Assembly: GCF_003236395.1 (NCBI RefSeq) | Contig: NZ_POUD01000008.1 | Span: forward strand, 1 to 64,000 | Source: Nonomuraea aridisoli | GTDB lineage: Bacteria; Actinomycetota; Actinomycetes; Streptosporangiales; Streptosporangiaceae | DNA length: 64,000 nt | Direction of reading: 5' to 3' | Shown here: positions 52,215 to 61,054 of the stretch, one piece after another | Numbering within the stretch: the stretch's first letter is position 1 | Layout: each line of letters starts with the position of its first letter | The notes under the pieces: model-generated | Told to the model about the DNA's origin: nothing | Seen by the model: only the letters and a program-made list of their open reading frames with translations | Databases searched by the model: none | Translations under genes and position numbers: made by a program

Positions 52215-52925
52215 TCAGCCGGGATCGGGACGGGTGACCCGGCACGTGCGGTCGGCGGGGCCGAGGATGTTGGCGAGCACCGGGTTGCCGTTCCCGCCGG
52301 CTTTCGCGTGCACGAACACCACCGGGTCGGCCACGCCGCGGCTGCGCAAATAGTGCAGGCCGCGCTCGCACAACATGATCGCCGCAGTGGAATTGTCCGC
52401 GCTGTCCGGCAAATCCGTATAAATCCGCAAATATCCGCCGACCGTGCGGATGTCCCTGAGGCGCTTCAGCGCCTTGTCGCGCGACCCCCACGTCGTACGG
52501 AAGAACTCCGCCGCCTGCGGGTCGGTGTGCGCCGAGAACACACCGCCGGAACCCGGTGAGGCGGACGCACCGGCCACCATGCCCGGTGAGGCGGAAGAGG
52601 CGGAAGGGGACGCGGGCCTGCCGGTCTCGCGCGGCCGGTCCTCCTCCCGCGCCCCGGCACGCCCGGACGGCCCCGACGACCCGCCCCGGCCGTCCTGCGC
52701 GTCAGCGGGCACGCGCCCGGGAGGACCGTCCGGCCCGGCGGCGGACCCGGAGGCGGCCGGTGACGCGCCGAGCGTGGCGTCGCCACCGGACGTGCCGTGG
52801 ACCACGAGCAGCACCGCCGCCCCGCCGGCCAGCGCACCCGCCGCCCAAAGACCTCTCCCCCTGCGGCGCCGCGCGTGCCGGGAACGCCCCGCCGCGTGGC
52901 GTCCGCGCTTCCGGGAGTCCGTCAC
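52215..52925 (-). CDS. Membrane-anchored protein with disordered linker
   Basis: A 236-residue protein. A basic N-terminus (KRGRHAAGRSRHARRRRGRG) precedes one membrane helix (WAAGALAGGAAVLLVVHG, about 27-44). Residues ~45-145 are a Ser/Pro/Gly-rich disordered linker. The C-terminal ~90 residues form a compact domain, with FFRTTWGSRDKALKRLRDIRTVGGYLRIYTDLPD and a later CERGLHYLRSRGVADPVVFV, that would sit outside the cell. Cysteines there could form a disulfide. I do not recognise the domain. GTG at 52925 follows GGAGGGG. Confidence 0.72.
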   Translation of the reverse strand: MTDSRKRGRHAAGRSRHARRRRGRGLWAAGALAGGAAVLLVVHGTSGGDATLGASPAASGSAAGPDGPPGRVPADAQDGRGGSSGPSGRAGAREEDRPRETGRPASPSASSASPGMVAGASASPGSGGVFSAHTDPQAAEFFRTTWGSRDKALKRLRDIRTVGGYLRIYTDLPDSADNSTAAIMLCERGLHYLRSRGVADPVVFVHAKAGGNGNPVLANILGPADRTCRVTRPDPG

Positions 52926-53040
52926 CCCGCCCCCTCCGTGGAACGTGCCAGCCGATCGGCGACCCCCTGATTGTGGCAAACGGGGTAGATCAATTCAGCG
53001 AGACAGCCGACTCGGCGGGCGAAGGCTCCGGGCGTTCCGG

Positions 53041-53742
53041 CTAGGGCAGGGCGGCGACGATCTCCCGGACCGGCTTGCGGGCGCCGGTGTAGAACGGGAT
53101 CTCGACCCGCGTGTGGCGGCGGGCCTGCGCGCCCCGCAGCGTGCGCATGAGGTCGACGATGCGGTGGAGCTCGTCGGCCTCGAACGCCAGCATCCACTCG
53201 TAGTCGTTGAGCGAGAAGCACGCGACGGTGTTGGCCCGCACGTCGGGGTAGTCGCGCGCCATCCGGCCGTGCTCGGCGAGCATCGCCCGGCGCTCGGAGT
53301 CGTCGAGGAGATACCACTCGTAGGAGCGCACGAACGGGTAGACGCTCACGTAGGCGCGCGGCTCCTCCTCGGCGAGGAAGGCCGGGATGTGCGACTTGTT
53401 GAACTCGGCCGGCCGGTGCAGCGCCATCGCCGACCAGACGGGCCTGGTGTGGCGGCCCAGCTCGGTGCGCCGGAAGCGGGCGTAGACGTCCTGGAGGTCC
53501 TCCGGCGTCGGCGCGTGCCACCAGAACATGAGGTCGGCGTCGGCCCGGAACCCCGCCACGTCGTAGACCCCCCTGGTCACGACGTCTTTCCCGGCGGCCT
53601 GGTCGAGCAGCTCCTGCACCTCGTCGGCCAGGCCGTCGCGGTCGGCCGGGCAGGGCCCGGTCGACTGGAAGACCGACCACATCGTGTAACGGATCACCTG
53701 GTTGAGATCGCGGGCCTTCGGCCGCGGAGCGCCCTCTGTCAT
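53041..53742 (-). CDS. hemQ: Coproheme decarboxylase HemQ (ChdC)
   Basis: A 233-residue chlorite-dismutase-fold protein that decarboxylates coproheme III to heme b in the Gram-positive route. Landmarks are [19 protein letters not shown] (about 62-80), [29 protein letters not shown] (about 139-167, with the likely proximal His in [10 protein letters not shown]) and [17 protein letters not shown]. The ATG at 53742 overlaps the 3' end of hemY, using the GGAG of that gene as its ribosome site. It is the last gene of this leftward heme group. Confidence 0.94.
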   Translation of the reverse strand: MTEGAPRPKARDLNQVIRYTMWSVFQSTGPCPADRDGLADEVQELLDQAAGKDVVTRGVYDVAGFRADADLMFWWHAPTPEDLQDVYARFRRTELGRHTRPVWSAMALHRPAEFNKSHIPAFLAEEEPRAYVSVYPFVRSYEWYLLDDSERRAMLAEHGRMARDYPDVRANTVACFSLNDYEWMLAFEADELHRIVDLMRTLRGAQARRHTRVEIPFYTGARKPVREIVAALP

Positions 53743-53747
53743 GGTCA

Positions 53748-55151
53748 CTATTCTCCTCGCAGGTCGAGGTGGTCCAGAATCCGGGCCGCGGCCGTACGGG
53801 CGGTGCCGATGCACGCCGGGATGCCGATGCCGTCGTAGGCCGCCCCGCACACCGCCAGGCCGGGCTCCACCGCCACCGCGGCGCGCACCCTGGCCACCCG
53901 GTCGAGGTGGCCGACGTTGTACTGCGGCAGCGCGCCGCCCCAGCGGGTGACCCGGGAGTCGAGCGGCAGGCCGCGCGCGCCCATCACGTCGGCCATCTCG
54001 GCCGTGGCCAGCGACACCAGCTCGGTGTCGTCGCGCTGGAGCAGGTGCTCCTCGCCCAGCCGGCCGATCGAGCAGCGCAGGATCACCAGGTCGTTGGCCA
54101 GGTGGGGCCACTTCACCGAGCTGAACGTGACGGCCTTGACCGGCCGCCGCTCGACGGGCGGCACGAGGTAGCCGCTGGAGGCGGGCGGCTCGGGGAAGGC
54201 GTCGACGGGGTAGGCCAGCGTGACGACCGCCATGCTCGCGTACTGGATCCTGGCCAGCTCGGCGGCGGCCCGGGGCACGTCGGCCTTGAGCAGCCTGCTG
54301 GAGGCGGGACCGGGCGTGGCCACGATGACGGCGTCGGCCTCGATCGTCTCCGGCCTGGGCACGGGGCCTGCGACCAGCCGCCACCCGGATGCGGTGCGGC
54401 GCAGCTCGCGTACGGTGACGCCGGTGCGCACGTCGGCGCCGGACGCCTTGGCGACCGCCTCGGGCAGGCCGCCGACGCCGTTGCGCAGCGTGGTGAAGAC
54501 GGGGCCGGCGTCCTTCGGCGTCTCCTCGGCGAGCCGGCGGGCCGCGCTCAGCAGCGAACGCTCCGAACGCGCCACCGCCGCCACGCGCGGCATCGTCGCC
54601 TCCAGCGACAGCAGGTCGGCGCGGCCGGCGTAGACGCCGCCGAGCAGCGGCTCGACCAGCCGCTCGACGACCTCGCCGCCCATGCGGGCCCGGATGTAGG
54701 CGGCCACGGACACGTCGGTGCGGACGAGGGTGGCCGGCAGGATCTGGTCGAGCGGCACGCGCAGCAGCCCGCCGGGCGAGATGATGCCCGACTTCGCCAG
54801 CTCGGCGAGGTCGGACGGCACGCCCATGACCTGGCCCTTGGGCAGGTGGTGCAGGGCGCCCCGGCTGTAGACGGCCGAGCGCGTGGTGCCGGGGAAGACC
54901 AGGTCGTCGTCGAGCCCCACGGCCCTGGCCAGGTCTCTGCCCTCGGGGCGGCGGGCCAGCATGGCCTCGGCGCCCGCGTCCACGCTCACCCCGGCGACCT
55001 CCGAGGCGTACAGCTTGCCGCCGATGCGCGGCGACCCTTCGAGCACGGTCACCTTGACCCGCTCGCCCGCGCCCTGGCGGAGATACCATGCGGCGGCGAG
55101 ACCCGAGATCCCTCCGCCGACCACGACCACGTGGGCTCGATTCCCTTCCAC
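53748..55151 (-). CDS. hemY: Coproporphyrinogen III oxidase / protoporphyrinogen oxidase (HemY/CgoX)
   Basis: A 467-residue FAD protein. The N-terminal dinucleotide motif is [17 protein letters not shown] (about 8-24), then [28 protein letters not shown], the HemY substrate-side signature. The C-terminal FAD motif is [22 protein letters not shown]. In actinobacteria, with HemQ, it oxidises coproporphyrinogen III rather than protoporphyrinogen. GTG at 55151 has AGGAGG almost touching it; the GTG at 55130 (start VVVGGG) is a plausible alternative. It overlaps closely with hemQ and is probably membrane-associated. Confidence 0.93.
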   Translation of the reverse strand: MEGNRAHVVVVGGGISGLAAAWYLRQGAGERVKVTVLEGSPRIGGKLYASEVAGVSVDAGAEAMLARRPEGRDLARAVGLDDDLVFPGTTRSAVYSRGALHHLPKGQVMGVPSDLAELAKSGIISPGGLLRVPLDQILPATLVRTDVSVAAYIRARMGGEVVERLVEPLLGGVYAGRADLLSLEATMPRVAAVARSERSLLSAARRLAEETPKDAGPVFTTLRNGVGGLPEAVAKASGADVRTGVTVRELRRTASGWRLVAGPVPRPETIEADAVIVATPGPASSRLLKADVPRAAAELARIQYASMAVVTLAYPVDAFPEPPASSGYLVPPVERRPVKAVTFSSVKWPHLANDLVILRCSIGRLGEEHLLQRDDTELVSLATAEMADVMGARGLPLDSRVTRWGGALPQYNVGHLDRVARVRAAVAVEPGLAVCGAAYDGIGIPACIGTARTAAARILDHLDLRGE

Positions 55152-55258
55152 GCCTCCTGACGCTACCGTCTCAGGGGGGTGCCCGGCCGCGCGGGGCGTG
55201 TGACCGTACCGTGATCGTCTCCGTCAAACCACCCCGAACCGGCAGCCGTCGTAAGGGC

Positions 55259-56185
55259 ATGACGAGAATCCGGTACGGCATCGCGATCTCCTGCCTGGCG
55301 CTGCTGGCGGCCGGTTGCGGCGGTGGCGGCGCGACCATGCAGAGCACCGCGGGCGAGGCCGCGCCAGCCCAGTCCGAGACCCCCGCGATCGCACGCGCCC
55401 AAGAGAGCGACCGCACACCGCAGCGGCAGGAGTCCGGTGCGGACGGCGTCGTCTCCGACGTCACGGTCACCCGGCAGGAGCGCCAGGTGATCTACACCGG
55501 CAGCATGACCGTGCGCGCCCGGCAGGTCGCCACGGCCGCGCAGCAGGCCAAGCAGATCGTCACCGAGGCGGGCGGATACCTGAACAAGGAGGAGAGCGAC
55601 TCGGCCGGCGGCACCGAGGACACGGCGTTGCTGGAGTTCAAGGTCCCGCCCGCGAAGTACGCCGAGGTGCTCGGCCGCCTGGGCAAGGAGCTGGGCAGGC
55701 AGCTGTCGTTACAGCAGGCCACCCAGGACGTCACCCTGCAGGTGGCCGATGTCGAGAGCCGGCTGAAGTCGGCGCAGCAGTCGCTGGAGTCGCTGCGTGA
55801 GCTGCTCGAGCGGGCCGACACGATCGGGCAGGTGCTGGACGTCGAGCGGGAGATCTCCGCCCGCGAGGCCGACCTGGAGTCGCTGCAGGCCCAGCAGAAG
55901 GAGCTGGCCGCGCAGGTCTCGATGGCCACGCTGACGCTGCGGCTGGTGGGGCCGGTCGCCGTGGTGGAGGACCCGTCGGAGGAGCCGGCCGGCTTCCTCG
56001 GCGGGCTGAAGGCCGGCTGGCAGGCCCTGGTCTCGGTGACGAAGACGGCGCTCACCGTGCTCGGCGCCCTCGTGCCGTGGCTGGCCGTGCTGCTCCCGCC
56101 GGTCGCCCTGGTCGTCCTTCTCGTACGCCGGGGCCGGCGGCACACGCCGCCGCCCGCTCCCGCGCCGGACCCCGAGGCCGGCTGA
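55259..56185 (+). CDS. DUF4349 lipoprotein with coiled coil
   Basis: A 308-residue envelope lipoprotein. The lipobox is in LALLAAGCGGG (Cys about 20). Residues ~75-235 are the DUF4349 domain with a beta part (QVIYTGSMTVRARQVATAAQQ) and a long coiled coil (ESRLKSAQQSLESLRELLERADTIGQVLDVEREISAREADLESLQAQQKELAAQ). A C-terminal membrane helix follows (VLGALVPWLAVLLPPVALVVLLV) with a basic tail. The anchor at both ends is usual for the family. It lies between hemE and hemY and faces the opposite way. Role unknown; a stress or envelope sensor is possible. Confidence 0.88.
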   Translation: MTRIRYGIAISCLALLAAGCGGGGATMQSTAGEAAPAQSETPAIARAQESDRTPQRQESGADGVVSDVTVTRQERQVIYTGSMTVRARQVATAAQQAKQIVTEAGGYLNKEESDSAGGTEDTALLEFKVPPAKYAEVLGRLGKELGRQLSLQQATQDVTLQVADVESRLKSAQQSLESLRELLERADTIGQVLDVEREISAREADLESLQAQQKELAAQVSMATLTLRLVGPVAVVEDPSEEPAGFLGGLKAGWQALVSVTKTALTVLGALVPWLAVLLPPVALVVLLVRRGRRHTPPPAPAPDPEAG

Positions 56186-56204
56186 CCGGCGTCGTTCAGA
56201 ACGC

Positions 56205-57221
56205 TCAGAACTCGTGGACGAGGTCGGTCAGGCGCTTGAGCTGGTCGGGGTCGGTCGCGGGGAGCACGCCGTGGCCGAGGTTGAACACGTGGCCCTCGGC
56301 GGCCCGGCCGCGGCGCAGCACCTCGCGGGCCCTGCGCTCGACGACCTCCCACGGCGCCAGCAGGATCGCCGGGTCGAGGTTGCCCTGCAGCGCCTTGCCG
56401 GGGCCGACGCGGCGGGCGGCCTCGTCGAGCGGGACGCGCCAGTCGACGCCGACGACGTCGGCTCCGGCCTCGCCGAGCACGCCGAGCAGCTCGCCCGTGC
56501 CGACGCCGAAGTGGATGCGGGGCACGTCGGCGACGCCCTCGAAGATGCGCCGGGTGTGCGGAAGGATGAACTCGCGGTAGTCGTCGGGCGCGACCGTCCC
56601 CACCCAGGAGTCGAAGAGCTGCACGGCCGAGGCGCCCGCCGCGATCTGGATGCGCAGGTGCTCCAGCACGATGCCGGAGAGGCGCTCCATCAGCGCGTGC
56701 CACATCTTCGGCTCGCCGTACATCATGGCCTTGGTGCGGTCGTGGTTCTTCGACGGGCCGCCCTCGATGAGGTACGACCCGAGCGTGAACGGCGCGCCGG
56801 CGAAGCCGATCAGCGGCGTGCCGCCCAGCTCGCCGGTCAGCGCCTGGATCGCCTCGGTGACGTACGGCACGTCGCCGGGCTCCAGGGGACGCAGCGCCTC
56901 GATCGCCTTGACGTCGCGGACGGGCTCGGCCACGACGGGGCCGACGCCCGGCTTGATGTCGAGGTCGACGCCGATGGCCTTGAGCGGCACGACGATGTCG
57001 CTGAAGAAGATGGCCGCGTCGACTCCGTAGCGGCGTACGGGCTGCATGGTGATCTCGACGATCAGGTCGGGCGTCGAGCACGCGGTGAGCATCGGCACGC
57101 CCTCGCGGACCTTCAGGTATTCCGGCAGCGACCGCCCGGCCATGCGCATGTACCAGACAGGTGTGTACGGGACGGCCTGGCGGCGGCAGGCACGCAGGAA
57201 GGCGGAGTCGGCGAGGTTCAC
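56205..57221 (-). CDS. hemE: Uroporphyrinogen decarboxylase
   Basis: A 338-residue enzyme that turns uroporphyrinogen III into coproporphyrinogen III. Landmarks are [28 protein letters not shown] (active-site PVWxMRQAGR-like region, here MRMAGR), [32 protein letters not shown], and [25 protein letters not shown]. The substitution of Q by M in the loop is noted. GTG at 57221 has only a weak ribosome site. It is leftward like hemY and hemQ, with the lipoprotein gene between, so these may be two transcription units of one pathway cluster. Confidence 0.95.
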   Translation of the reverse strand: MNLADSAFLRACRRQAVPYTPVWYMRMAGRSLPEYLKVREGVPMLTACSTPDLIVEITMQPVRRYGVDAAIFFSDIVVPLKAIGVDLDIKPGVGPVVAEPVRDVKAIEALRPLEPGDVPYVTEAIQALTGELGGTPLIGFAGAPFTLGSYLIEGGPSKNHDRTKAMMYGEPKMWHALMERLSGIVLEHLRIQIAAGASAVQLFDSWVGTVAPDDYREFILPHTRRIFEGVADVPRIHFGVGTGELLGVLGEAGADVVGVDWRVPLDEAARRVGPGKALQGNLDPAILLAPWEVVERRAREVLRRGRAAEGHVFNLGHGVLPATDPDQLKRLTDLVHEF

Positions 57222-57608
57222 CCCACAAGGGTGCCACGGACGGGCACCGGTTCCGCCCCCGGACCGCCTGCGTCCGAGGGCCGGCCGCCGGCGTCCGCCC
57301 AGGTGGGAGCGGCGGCTGTCGCGGACGCGAGAGTGCGAGGTGTCGGAAAAAGATGCATTGGACACCCCAAATCATGATCAGATAGCCAGATGAAGGTTTA
57401 CCGGTCTGCTCGGTGTCGGCATCGCGCGCGGGTCGAACACACCCCATGCCCGCCCAGAGAGCCGGTCTCGACTGGGCCAAAAGTTGCCCAAGCCACCGCG
57501 CGGCACCGATTCAGCCACCACTTTCGGGACACGCCGAGCGCGTTGCGGGGAATTGTCAGCGGCTCGTGCCAACGTCGGAGCCACGACCCGACGAAAGGCC
57601 CCGGTTCG
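57222..57608. other. 387-bp gap between hemE and a small zinc-ribbon gene
   Basis: Both flanking genes are transcribed outwards, so this gap should hold two promoters. A locally AT-rich patch with ATCATGAT lies near 57373-57380. I find no gene, terminator or clear regulator site. Confidence 0.55.
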
Positions 57609-57830
57609 ATGTCTCGTGCGATGACCGCGTTGTGGAGTTCCCCAGAGCGCCGCAGTGGGCACTGCCCGTCCTGCGCCGGCGAGCGGCCGTTCGAGCAACC
57701 TCCCTGCGCCGACGGGCACGAGCCGGGCGAGTGCCCCGAATGGGCCTGCGCCGACTGCGGCCACGCGATCATGCTCGGCACCGCCGAGTCCACCCTTCCG
57801 GTTCGCCAGCTGGTTACGGCTGCGGCTTGA
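57609..57830 (+). CDS. Small zinc-ribbon protein (73 residues)
   Basis: The sequence has HCPSCAGERPFEQPPCADG then ECPEWACADCGHAIM, giving CxxC...C...C...CxxC, a compact zinc-binding module. The rest is short and without motifs. ATG 57609 or ATG 57624 may start it; GAAAGG lies about 11 nt upstream of the first. It lies 60 bp upstream of the DUF3000 gene, same strand. No known family name; probably nucleic-acid- or protein-binding. Confidence 0.65.
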   Translation: MSRAMTALWSSPERRSGHCPSCAGERPFEQPPCADGHEPGECPEWACADCGHAIMLGTAESTLPVRQLVTAAA

Positions 57831-57890
57831 TCACCAAGGATGAGCACCCCCGTGGTCCCCTTCCGTCCCACCTCGACCTACGCTTCGGCT

Positions 57891-58487
57891 ATGACACTCG
57901 GTGACCAGCCGCCGCCTCCCGCCGCGTTCATCCGCGCGGCCGAGAGCCTGCGGTCGGCCGAGGTCAGGCCGGAGATCGAGCTGGAAGACCTGCCCGCGCC
58001 GCAGCGGCTGGCCCCCTATTCGGCCGCCATCGGCGCCTCGGTCTACCGCGACGACGACGAGCTCGCGGTCGGCCGGCTGATCCTCCTGTTCGACCCCGAC
58101 GGCCAGCGCGGGTGGGAAGGCCCGTTCCGGCTGGTGGCCTACGTCAGGGCCGACATGGAGCCCGAGATCACCTCCGATCCGCTGCTGGGGCCGGTCGCCT
58201 GGAGCTGGCTGACCGATGCTCTCGACGCCCACCAAGCCGACTACTCCGCCGCTGGCGGTACGGTGACAAGAGCCGTGTCCGAGGGCTTCGGCAACAAGGC
58301 CGACGACCCGGTCACGACCGAGCTCGAGCTGCGGGCGTCGTGGTCACCCGCCCAGGAGGACCTCTCGGGGCATGTCGCCGCCTGGTGCGACCTCATGTGC
58401 CTGGCCGCCGGCATACCGCCGCTTCCGCCCGACGTGGCCGCCCTGCCGCGCCGACGTGATGATCCGGAGAGTGACCGAACGAAGTGA
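57891..58487 (+). CDS. DUF3000 protein
   Basis: A 198-residue actinobacterial DUF3000 protein. The conserved PAPQRLAPYSAAIGASV, LILLFDPDGQRGWEGPFRLVAYVRADMEPEI and DPLLGPVAWSWLTDALDAH match the family, as does its place directly before ribonuclease D. Function unknown. ATG at 57891 is chosen since family proteins start a little before the PAP-type motif; ATG 57840 is a longer option without a ribosome site. It is likely co-transcribed with rnd (45 bp apart). Confidence 0.88.
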   Translation: MTLGDQPPPPAAFIRAAESLRSAEVRPEIELEDLPAPQRLAPYSAAIGASVYRDDDELAVGRLILLFDPDGQRGWEGPFRLVAYVRADMEPEITSDPLLGPVAWSWLTDALDAHQADYSAAGGTVTRAVSEGFGNKADDPVTTELELRASWSPAQEDLSGHVAAWCDLMCLAAGIPPLPPDVAALPRRRDDPESDRTK

Positions 58488-58532
58488 GGGCACCAGTCAA
58501 GACAGCACCAGCGTCATGAGGTCGGTGAGCTC

Positions 58533-59759
58533 ATGACAGAAGAACGCACAGTGGAGCCGCTGCTCGAACCGCGCGAAGGCATCCCTCCGGTCGTCTCCGA
58601 CGCCGCCGTTCTGGCCCAGGTCGTGGGGCGGTTCGCCGAGGGCGACGGGCCCGTCGCGGTCGACGCCGAGCGCGCTTCCGGCTACCGCTACGGCAACCGT
58701 GCCTATCTGGTCCAGCTGCGCCGGGCCGGGGCCGGCACCGCGTTGATCGACCCGATCGCCTGCCCCGACCTGTCGGCGCTCGACCGGGCGGTCGCCGACG
58801 CCGAGGTCGTGCTGCACGCCGCCTCGCAGGACCTGCCGTGCCTGCTGGAGGTGGGGTTCAGGCCCCGCCGCATGTTCGACACCGAGCTGGCCGGCCGGCT
58901 GCTCGGCTACGAACGCGTGGGCCTCGGCACGATGGTCGAGACCGTGCTCGGCCTGCGGCTGGAGAAGGGCCACTCGGCGGCCGACTGGTCCACCAGGCCG
59001 CTGCCGGAAGACTGGCTGCGCTACGCCGCACTCGATGTGGAGGTGCTGGTCGAGCTCCGCGACGTGCTCCACCGGCAGCTCGAGGAGAGCGGGAAGCTGG
59101 AGTGGGCGCGCGAGGAGTTCGCCGCCGTGCTGAACACCCCGCCGCCCGCGCCGCGCTCCGACCCGTGGCGGCGCACGTCCGGCATCCACAAGGTGCGCAA
59201 CGTGCGCGCGCTGGCGATCGTGCGCGAGTTGTGGACGATGCGCGATCGGATCGCCCGTGAGGCCGATCTGGCGCCCGGGCGGGTGCTGCCCGACGCGGCG
59301 ATCGTCACGGCCGCGCTGGAAGGGCCTCGCACGAAGAAGGCATTGACCGAAATTTCGGCATTCACCGGGAGAAGTGCGCGCAGGCACATGAGTGAGTGGC
59401 TCGCCGCGGTGGCACGGGCGCGGGCGCTGCCCGACAGCCAGCTGCCGCTGCCCAGCACGGCGGGCGACGGGCCGCCGCCGCCCAACCGCTGGGCCGACCG
59501 CGACCCGGCCGCCGCCAAGCGCCTGGCCGCCGCCCGCGCGGTGGTCGCCGCGCTGGCCGAGCAGCACCACATGCCCACGGAGAACCTCCTGCAGCCCGAC
59601 GCCGTACGCCGGCTGACGTGGGAGCCGCCCGCCGAGATCACCGACGAGAGCGTGGCCGCCAGGCTGCGCGAGCTCGGCGCCCGCGAGTGGCAGCTCGGGC
59701 TCGCCGCCCAGCCCATCGCCAAGGCCCTGGCCAGGCTGGAGACGCGCAGCGAGCTCTGA
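58533..59759 (+). CDS. rnd: Ribonuclease D
   Basis: A 408-residue 3'-5' exoribonuclease for tRNA and small RNA maturation. The DEDD exonuclease domain covers ~20-195: VAVDAERASGYRYGNRAYLVQLRR (DxE), LHAASQDLPCLL, FDTELAGRLLGYERVGL and ALDVEVLVELRDVL. The HRDC domain begins at about 215 (RNVRALAIVRELWTMRDRIAREADLAPGRVLPDAAIV). Both HRDC copies of the family are recognisable. It follows DUF3000, a gene order that I recall from other actinobacteria. A strong hairpin terminates it. Confidence 0.93.
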   Translation: MTEERTVEPLLEPREGIPPVVSDAAVLAQVVGRFAEGDGPVAVDAERASGYRYGNRAYLVQLRRAGAGTALIDPIACPDLSALDRAVADAEVVLHAASQDLPCLLEVGFRPRRMFDTELAGRLLGYERVGLGTMVETVLGLRLEKGHSAADWSTRPLPEDWLRYAALDVEVLVELRDVLHRQLEESGKLEWAREEFAAVLNTPPPAPRSDPWRRTSGIHKVRNVRALAIVRELWTMRDRIAREADLAPGRVLPDAAIVTAALEGPRTKKALTEISAFTGRSARRHMSEWLAAVARARALPDSQLPLPSTAGDGPPPPNRWADRDPAAAKRLAAARAVVAALAEQHHMPTENLLQPDAVRRLTWEPPAEITDESVAARLRELGAREWQLGLAAQPIAKALARLETRSEL

Positions 59760-59770
59760 CGCCGCCGCCC

Positions 59771-59806
59771 CTCCCGCTCCGGCGTGAACGCCCACCGGAG
59801 CGGGAG
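59771..59806. terminator. 12-bp perfect hairpin terminator after rnd
   Basis: CTCCCGCTCCGG (59771-59782) pairs exactly with CCGGAGCGGGAG (59795-59806). A second small hairpin (TCCCGC...GCGGGA) follows. It ends the rnd unit and insulates the sugar operon. Confidence 0.85.
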
Positions 59807-59844
59807 TCCCGCCTCCGCGCGGGATTCCTTCCCCCGCGCGTGAC

Positions 59845-59891
59845 TTGACGCCCTCGGCAGGGCGGTCGTACCGTTCGGGAAAGCGCTTTCC
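59845..59891 (+). promoter_or_regulatory. Promoter with LacI-type operator for the dehydrogenase operon
   Basis: TTGACG (59845) and TACCGT (59869-59874) form a candidate promoter with an 18-bp spacer. Immediately downstream lies GGAAAGCGCTTTCC (59878-59891), a perfect 14-bp palindrome with the GAAAGCGCTTTC core typical of LacI/CcpA-family operators. A repressor bound there would cover the start point. The regulator gene is not in this window. Confidence 0.72.
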
Positions 59892-59908
59892 TCGCTGAAG
59901 GGATCCTC

Positions 59909-61054
59909 ATGAGCGTGCGCACCATCGGCGTCGTGATGAACGGCGTCACCGGACGGATGGGCTACCGCCAGCACCTGGTCCGTTCGGTCCTGGCCATCAA
60001 CGAGCAGGGCGGTGTCACGCTCTCGGACGGCGGGCGGGTCGTCCTCAAGCCGGTGCTGGTCGGGCGCAATGCCGACAAACTTGGAAATATCGCGGCGAAG
60101 CATGGGATTTCGGATTTCTCCACTGATCTCGATGCCGTCCTCTCCGACGACGCCAACCTGATCTACTTCGACTCCCAGGTGACCAGCGCCCGGGTGAAGG
60201 CCGTGCTCAAGGCCATCGACGCCGGCAAGCACGTCTACGCCGAGAAGCCCACGGCCGAGACGACGCAGGAGGCGCTCGCGCTGGCGGAGGCCGCGGCGGC
60301 CAAGGGCGTCAAGAACGGCGTTGTGCAGGACAAGCTCTTCCTGCCGGGCCTGCTCAAGCTGAAGCGGCTGATCGACGGCGGCTTCTTCGGCCGCATCCTG
60401 TCGGTGCGGGGCGAGTTCGGCTACTGGGTGTTCGAGGGCGACTGGCAGGAGGCGCAGCGCCCGTCGTGGAACTACCGGGCCGAGGACGGCGGCGGCATCG
60501 TGCTCGACATGTTCCCGCACTGGCACTACGTGATGGAGAACCTGTTCGGCCGGGTCCGGTCGGTCTACGCCCGGGCCGTGACGCACATCCCGTCGCGGGT
60601 GGACGAGCAGGGCGCGACCTACCAGGCGACCGCCGACGACGCCGCGTACGGGATCTTCGAGCTGGAGGGCGGTGTGATCGCCCAGATCAACTCCTCCTGG
60701 GCGGTCCGGGTGAACCGCGACGAGCTGGTGGAGTTCCAGGTGGACGGCACGGAGGGCAGCGCCGTGGCGGGCCTGCGCAACTGCCGCGTGCAGCACCGTT
60801 CGGTCACCCCCAAACCGGTCTGGAACCCCGACCTGCCGGCCACCGCGCGTTTCCGCGACGGCTGGCAGGAGGTGCCGGACAACGGGGAGTTCGACAACGG
60901 GTTCAAGGTGCAGTGGGAGGCGTTCGTCCGGCACGTGGTGGAGGACGCGCCGTTCCCGAACGACTTCGCCTCGGGCGCCCGGGGTGTGCAGCTCGCCGAG
61001 CTGGGCATGCGCTCGTCCGCCGAGGGCCGCCGGATCGAGGTGCCGGCGCTGTGA
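59909..61054 (+). CDS. Gfo/Idh/MocA-family oxidoreductase
   Basis: A 381-residue NAD(P)-dependent dehydrogenase. The N-terminal Rossmann motif is GVVMNGVTGRMGYRQHLV (about 7-24), the conserved lysine block is HVYAEKPTAETTQEALALA (EKP, about 110), and the C-terminal alpha/beta domain has SWNYRAEDGGGIVLDMFPHWHYVMENLFG with the usual D..H pair. Typical substrates are sugars or inositols, oxidised to keto forms. It leads a three-gene operon with GTGA overlaps. ATG at 59909 follows GAAGGGA, a good ribosome site. Confidence 0.9.
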   Translation: MSVRTIGVVMNGVTGRMGYRQHLVRSVLAINEQGGVTLSDGGRVVLKPVLVGRNADKLGNIAAKHGISDFSTDLDAVLSDDANLIYFDSQVTSARVKAVLKAIDAGKHVYAEKPTAETTQEALALAEAAAAKGVKNGVVQDKLFLPGLLKLKRLIDGGFFGRILSVRGEFGYWVFEGDWQEAQRPSWNYRAEDGGGIVLDMFPHWHYVMENLFGRVRSVYARAVTHIPSRVDEQGATYQATADDAAYGIFELEGGVIAQINSSWAVRVNRDELVEFQVDGTEGSAVAGLRNCRVQHRSVTPKPVWNPDLPATARFRDGWQEVPDNGEFDNGFKVQWEAFVRHVVEDAPFPNDFASGARGVQLAELGMRSSAEGRRIEVPAL

